Part shown: piece by piece, positions 40,207-41,589 of the stretch
Layout: every line of letters starts with the position of its first letter
Numbering within the stretch: position 1 is the stretch's first letter
NCBI GenBank assembly: GCA_037383845.1
Contig: JARRON010000032.1
Coordinates: forward strand, 1 to 41,589
Origin: JARRON01 sp037383845
Lineage (GTDB): Bacteria; Pseudomonadota; Gammaproteobacteria; Steroidobacterales; XN24
Reading direction: 5' to 3'
Length of the DNA: 41,589 nt
Notes under the pieces: model-generated
Database searches by the model: none
What the model saw: the letters and a program-made list of their open reading frames with translations, nothing else
Told to the model about the DNA's origin: nothing
Program-made: the position numbers and the translations under genes

Positions 40207-40410
40207 CTACTTCAGCGCAATCTCTTCCTCGATCACGCGGCGAACGCCGAGCTCGGGCAACTCCAGGGTCATGCGGGCCTTGACCGGCCCGTCGCCGAGC
40301 TTCCCCGCTTCGGCGGCGTCCCTGACAGCGCGCTCGATGTCCCTCTGGGAATTGATGCCCACCACCTTGAGAAACTTGCGGATTTCCAGGTTGAACTTCT
40401 CTTCGTTCAT
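40207..40410 (-). CDS. DUF6494-type small protein
   Basis: 67 residues, acidic with a basic middle: MNEEKFNLEIRKFLKVVGINSQRDIERAVRDAAEAG, then a short strand region MTLELPELGVRRVIEEEIALK. It matches my memory of the DUF6494 family; function unknown. AAGGAG lies 9 nt before the ATG. It is the next gene after the sigma-54 activator on the minus strand, 55 nt away, and so may be cotranscribed with it. It meets the HTH regulator gene tail to tail with 15 nt between. Confidence 0.8.
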   Translation of the reverse strand: MNEEKFNLEIRKFLKVVGINSQRDIERAVRDAAEAGKLGDGPVKARMTLELPELGVRRVIEEEIALK

Positions 40411-40465
40411 CAGCGTTTGCTCCTTGGCTTGTGAATGACTGCCGGGCGCGTTCGCCGGCGGCTTT

Positions 40466-41589
40466 TCAGTCGGTTTCTGCCGTGCTCAGCCGCCGTTCCA
40501 GCGTTTTGCGTGATATCCCGAGGCGACGGGCGGCCGCGGACTTGTTGCCTCCCGCGTCCTCCAGCACCCGGCGGATGTGGTGATCCTTGACCTGCTCCAG
40601 GGACCAGTCCAGGGGGTAAGCCGCCGCGGCCCGGTCCGTCCGGCGCCGGCCCTCCCTGTTCAGGTGCTCATCGGCGAGCTCGCCGAGCATCAGCGTTCGC
40701 TCGATGACATTCCGCAGTTCCCGGACATTGCCGGGCCAGTCGTGTGCCTGCAGCCGTTCCATGGCGACGTCGGACAGCGCGACGGGCTCGATGCCCAGGT
40801 CGGTGGCCAGGCGCCGCATGAAATGCTCCGCCAACAGCGGAACATCCTCCAGGCGGTCCCGGAGCGGCGGCAGCCTGAGATTCACAACGTTGAGCCGGAA
40901 GTACAGGTCCTCCCGGAACTCGCCTTTCTGCACCAGCTCTCCCAGGTCGTGCTGGGTCGAGGCGACGATGCGGGCATCCACCGGGATTTCCCTGTCCGCC
41001 CCCACCGGGCGGATGGCGCTTTCCTCCAGCGCGCGGAGGAGCTTGACCTCCAGGGCCAGCGGCATTTCGCTGATCTCATCGAGGAACAGCGTGCCTCTCT
41101 TGGCCGCCACGAACAGACCTTCGCGGACCTGGTGAGCGCTGGTGAAGGCACCCTTTGTATGGCCGAACAACTCGCTTTCCAGCAGGTCCGGTGCGATGGC
41201 GCCGCAGTTCACCGGAACGAAAGCGCCCTTCCGGTTGCTGTGGTTATGAATCGCCCGGGCCACCAGTTCCTTGCCCGTGCCCGTCTCCCCGTGGATCAGC
41301 ACCGTCCCCGGCAGCGGCGCAACCCGGTCCAGCAGCGCCTTGACCCGCTTGATGGCCGGGCTGTTCCCGATGATGGCGTGGCGGCTGGTGCCTGCAGCCG
41401 AGAGCCTCGGCGGGGCCGGCCGGGTCTCCGCCGCCGGTCGCCGGGCAAGCTGCCGGGCGACAGCCTGGAGCAGCTCCTCCACGTCCACTGGCCGGGTCAG
41501 CATGTCCTGTATGCCCTGGCGCATGGCCGTGATCGCCGTGTCCGCGTCGGGCTCGGCGCAGACCAGGATGGCGCGGCGGGGCGTGCCGT
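40466..41589 (-). CDS. Sigma-54-dependent NtrC-family activator (5' partial)
   Basis: At least 373 residues; the start is beyond the right edge. The visible receiver end reads RRAILVCAEPDADTAITAMRQGIQDMLTRPVDVEELL; the usual Thr/Ser and Lys of a phosphorylatable receiver are replaced by Cys (or a neighbour) and Arg. The AAA+ domain has Walker A GETGTGKE, the sigma-54-contact loop as GAFTSA instead of GAFTGA, Walker B GTLFLDEISEMP and the R-finger region GEFREDLYFRLNVVNLRLPPLRDR. A Fis-type HTH (NKSAAARRLGISRKTLERRLS) ends it. The two sigma-54 promoters of the fdh locus make it their likely activator. Confidence 0.9.
   Translation of the reverse strand, partial: GTPRRAILVCAEPDADTAITAMRQGIQDMLTRPVDVEELLQAVARQLARRPAAETRPAPPRLSAAGTSRHAIIGNSPAIKRVKALLDRVAPLPGTVLIHGETGTGKELVARAIHNHSNRKGAFVPVNCGAIAPDLLESELFGHTKGAFTSAHQVREGLFVAAKRGTLFLDEISEMPLALEVKLLRALEESAIRPVGADREIPVDARIVASTQHDLGELVQKGEFREDLYFRLNVVNLRLPPLRDRLEDVPLLAEHFMRRLATDLGIEPVALSDVAMERLQAHDWPGNVRELRNVIERTLMLGELADEHLNREGRRRTDRAAAAYPLDWSLEQVKDHHIRRVLEDAGGNKSAAARRLGISRKTLERRLSTAETD

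Noticed and set aside
1..41589. CRISPR arrays, tRNA or rRNA genes, insertion sequences, prophage or attachment sites.
   Set aside because: I saw no direct-repeat arrays, transposase or integrase frames, or RNA gene signatures on reading both strands.

Overview
The window reads as chromosomal DNA from a high-GC Gram-negative bacterium, most likely a gammaproteobacterium. The pointers are a fused aspartokinase/homoserine dehydrogenase of ThrA type, HemP, YgbA, an SrkA-type kinase, glutathione-dependent formaldehyde oxidation, outer-membrane and lipoprotein genes, and sigma-54 promoters. The genus cannot be fixed from sequence alone. Genes are tightly packed. I see no rRNA, tRNA, CRISPR array, insertion sequence or prophage.

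Left part (1-19000). The 3' end of a thiamine-diphosphate lyase meets a minus-strand arsenic operon (arsR-arsC-acr3, then a HIT protein). Next come thrA-thrC with a divergent NahK-like kinase, hemP, and an M28 peptidase/methyltransferase pair. A small secreted protein ends in an LPATG sorting-like signal. A saccharopine-dehydrogenase-like reductase is preceded by a 19-bp perfect palindrome. The three LigD activities follow as three overlapping genes (phosphoesterase, ligase, polymerase). After them lie a small membrane protein, a basic peptide, a CBS-domain protein and the formaldehyde pair fghA/adhC.

Middle (19000-30000). A circularly permuted ATP-grasp gene, an alpha-E gene and a zinc-ribbon metallopeptidase gene run into a convergent gene for Anbu, the ancestral proteasome-like subunit. 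They look like a peptide-ligation and peptide-cleavage set. Then come a Gly-rich hypothetical, a YkgJ-type cysteine-cluster protein, a YhhN-family protein, an exported RidA-like protein, an srkA gene broken by a frameshift, a DUF481 outer-membrane protein, YgbA, a Tat-exported Rieske-like protein whose last cluster ligand is changed, and an ankyrin protein.

Right part (30000-41589). This is a complete respiratory formate dehydrogenase locus on the minus strand. DUF3305, DUF3306 and a poly-4Fe-4S protein lie behind one candidate sigma-54 promoter. A TorD-type chaperone, a Tat-signal peptide, FdhA (cysteine form), FdhB, a small lipoprotein and cytochrome b FdhC lie behind a second, which has an inverted repeat upstream that could be an enhancer. 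Divergent to it is an HTH plus substrate-binding-domain regulator. At the edge sits a sigma-54 activator with an unusual receiver and a GAFTSA loop. The simplest reading is that this activator drives both sigma-54 promoters, so assembly factors and enzyme are switched on together.

A feature at the scale of the whole window is that four convergent gene pairs end on one shared CTAG, which supplies the TAG stop to both strands.
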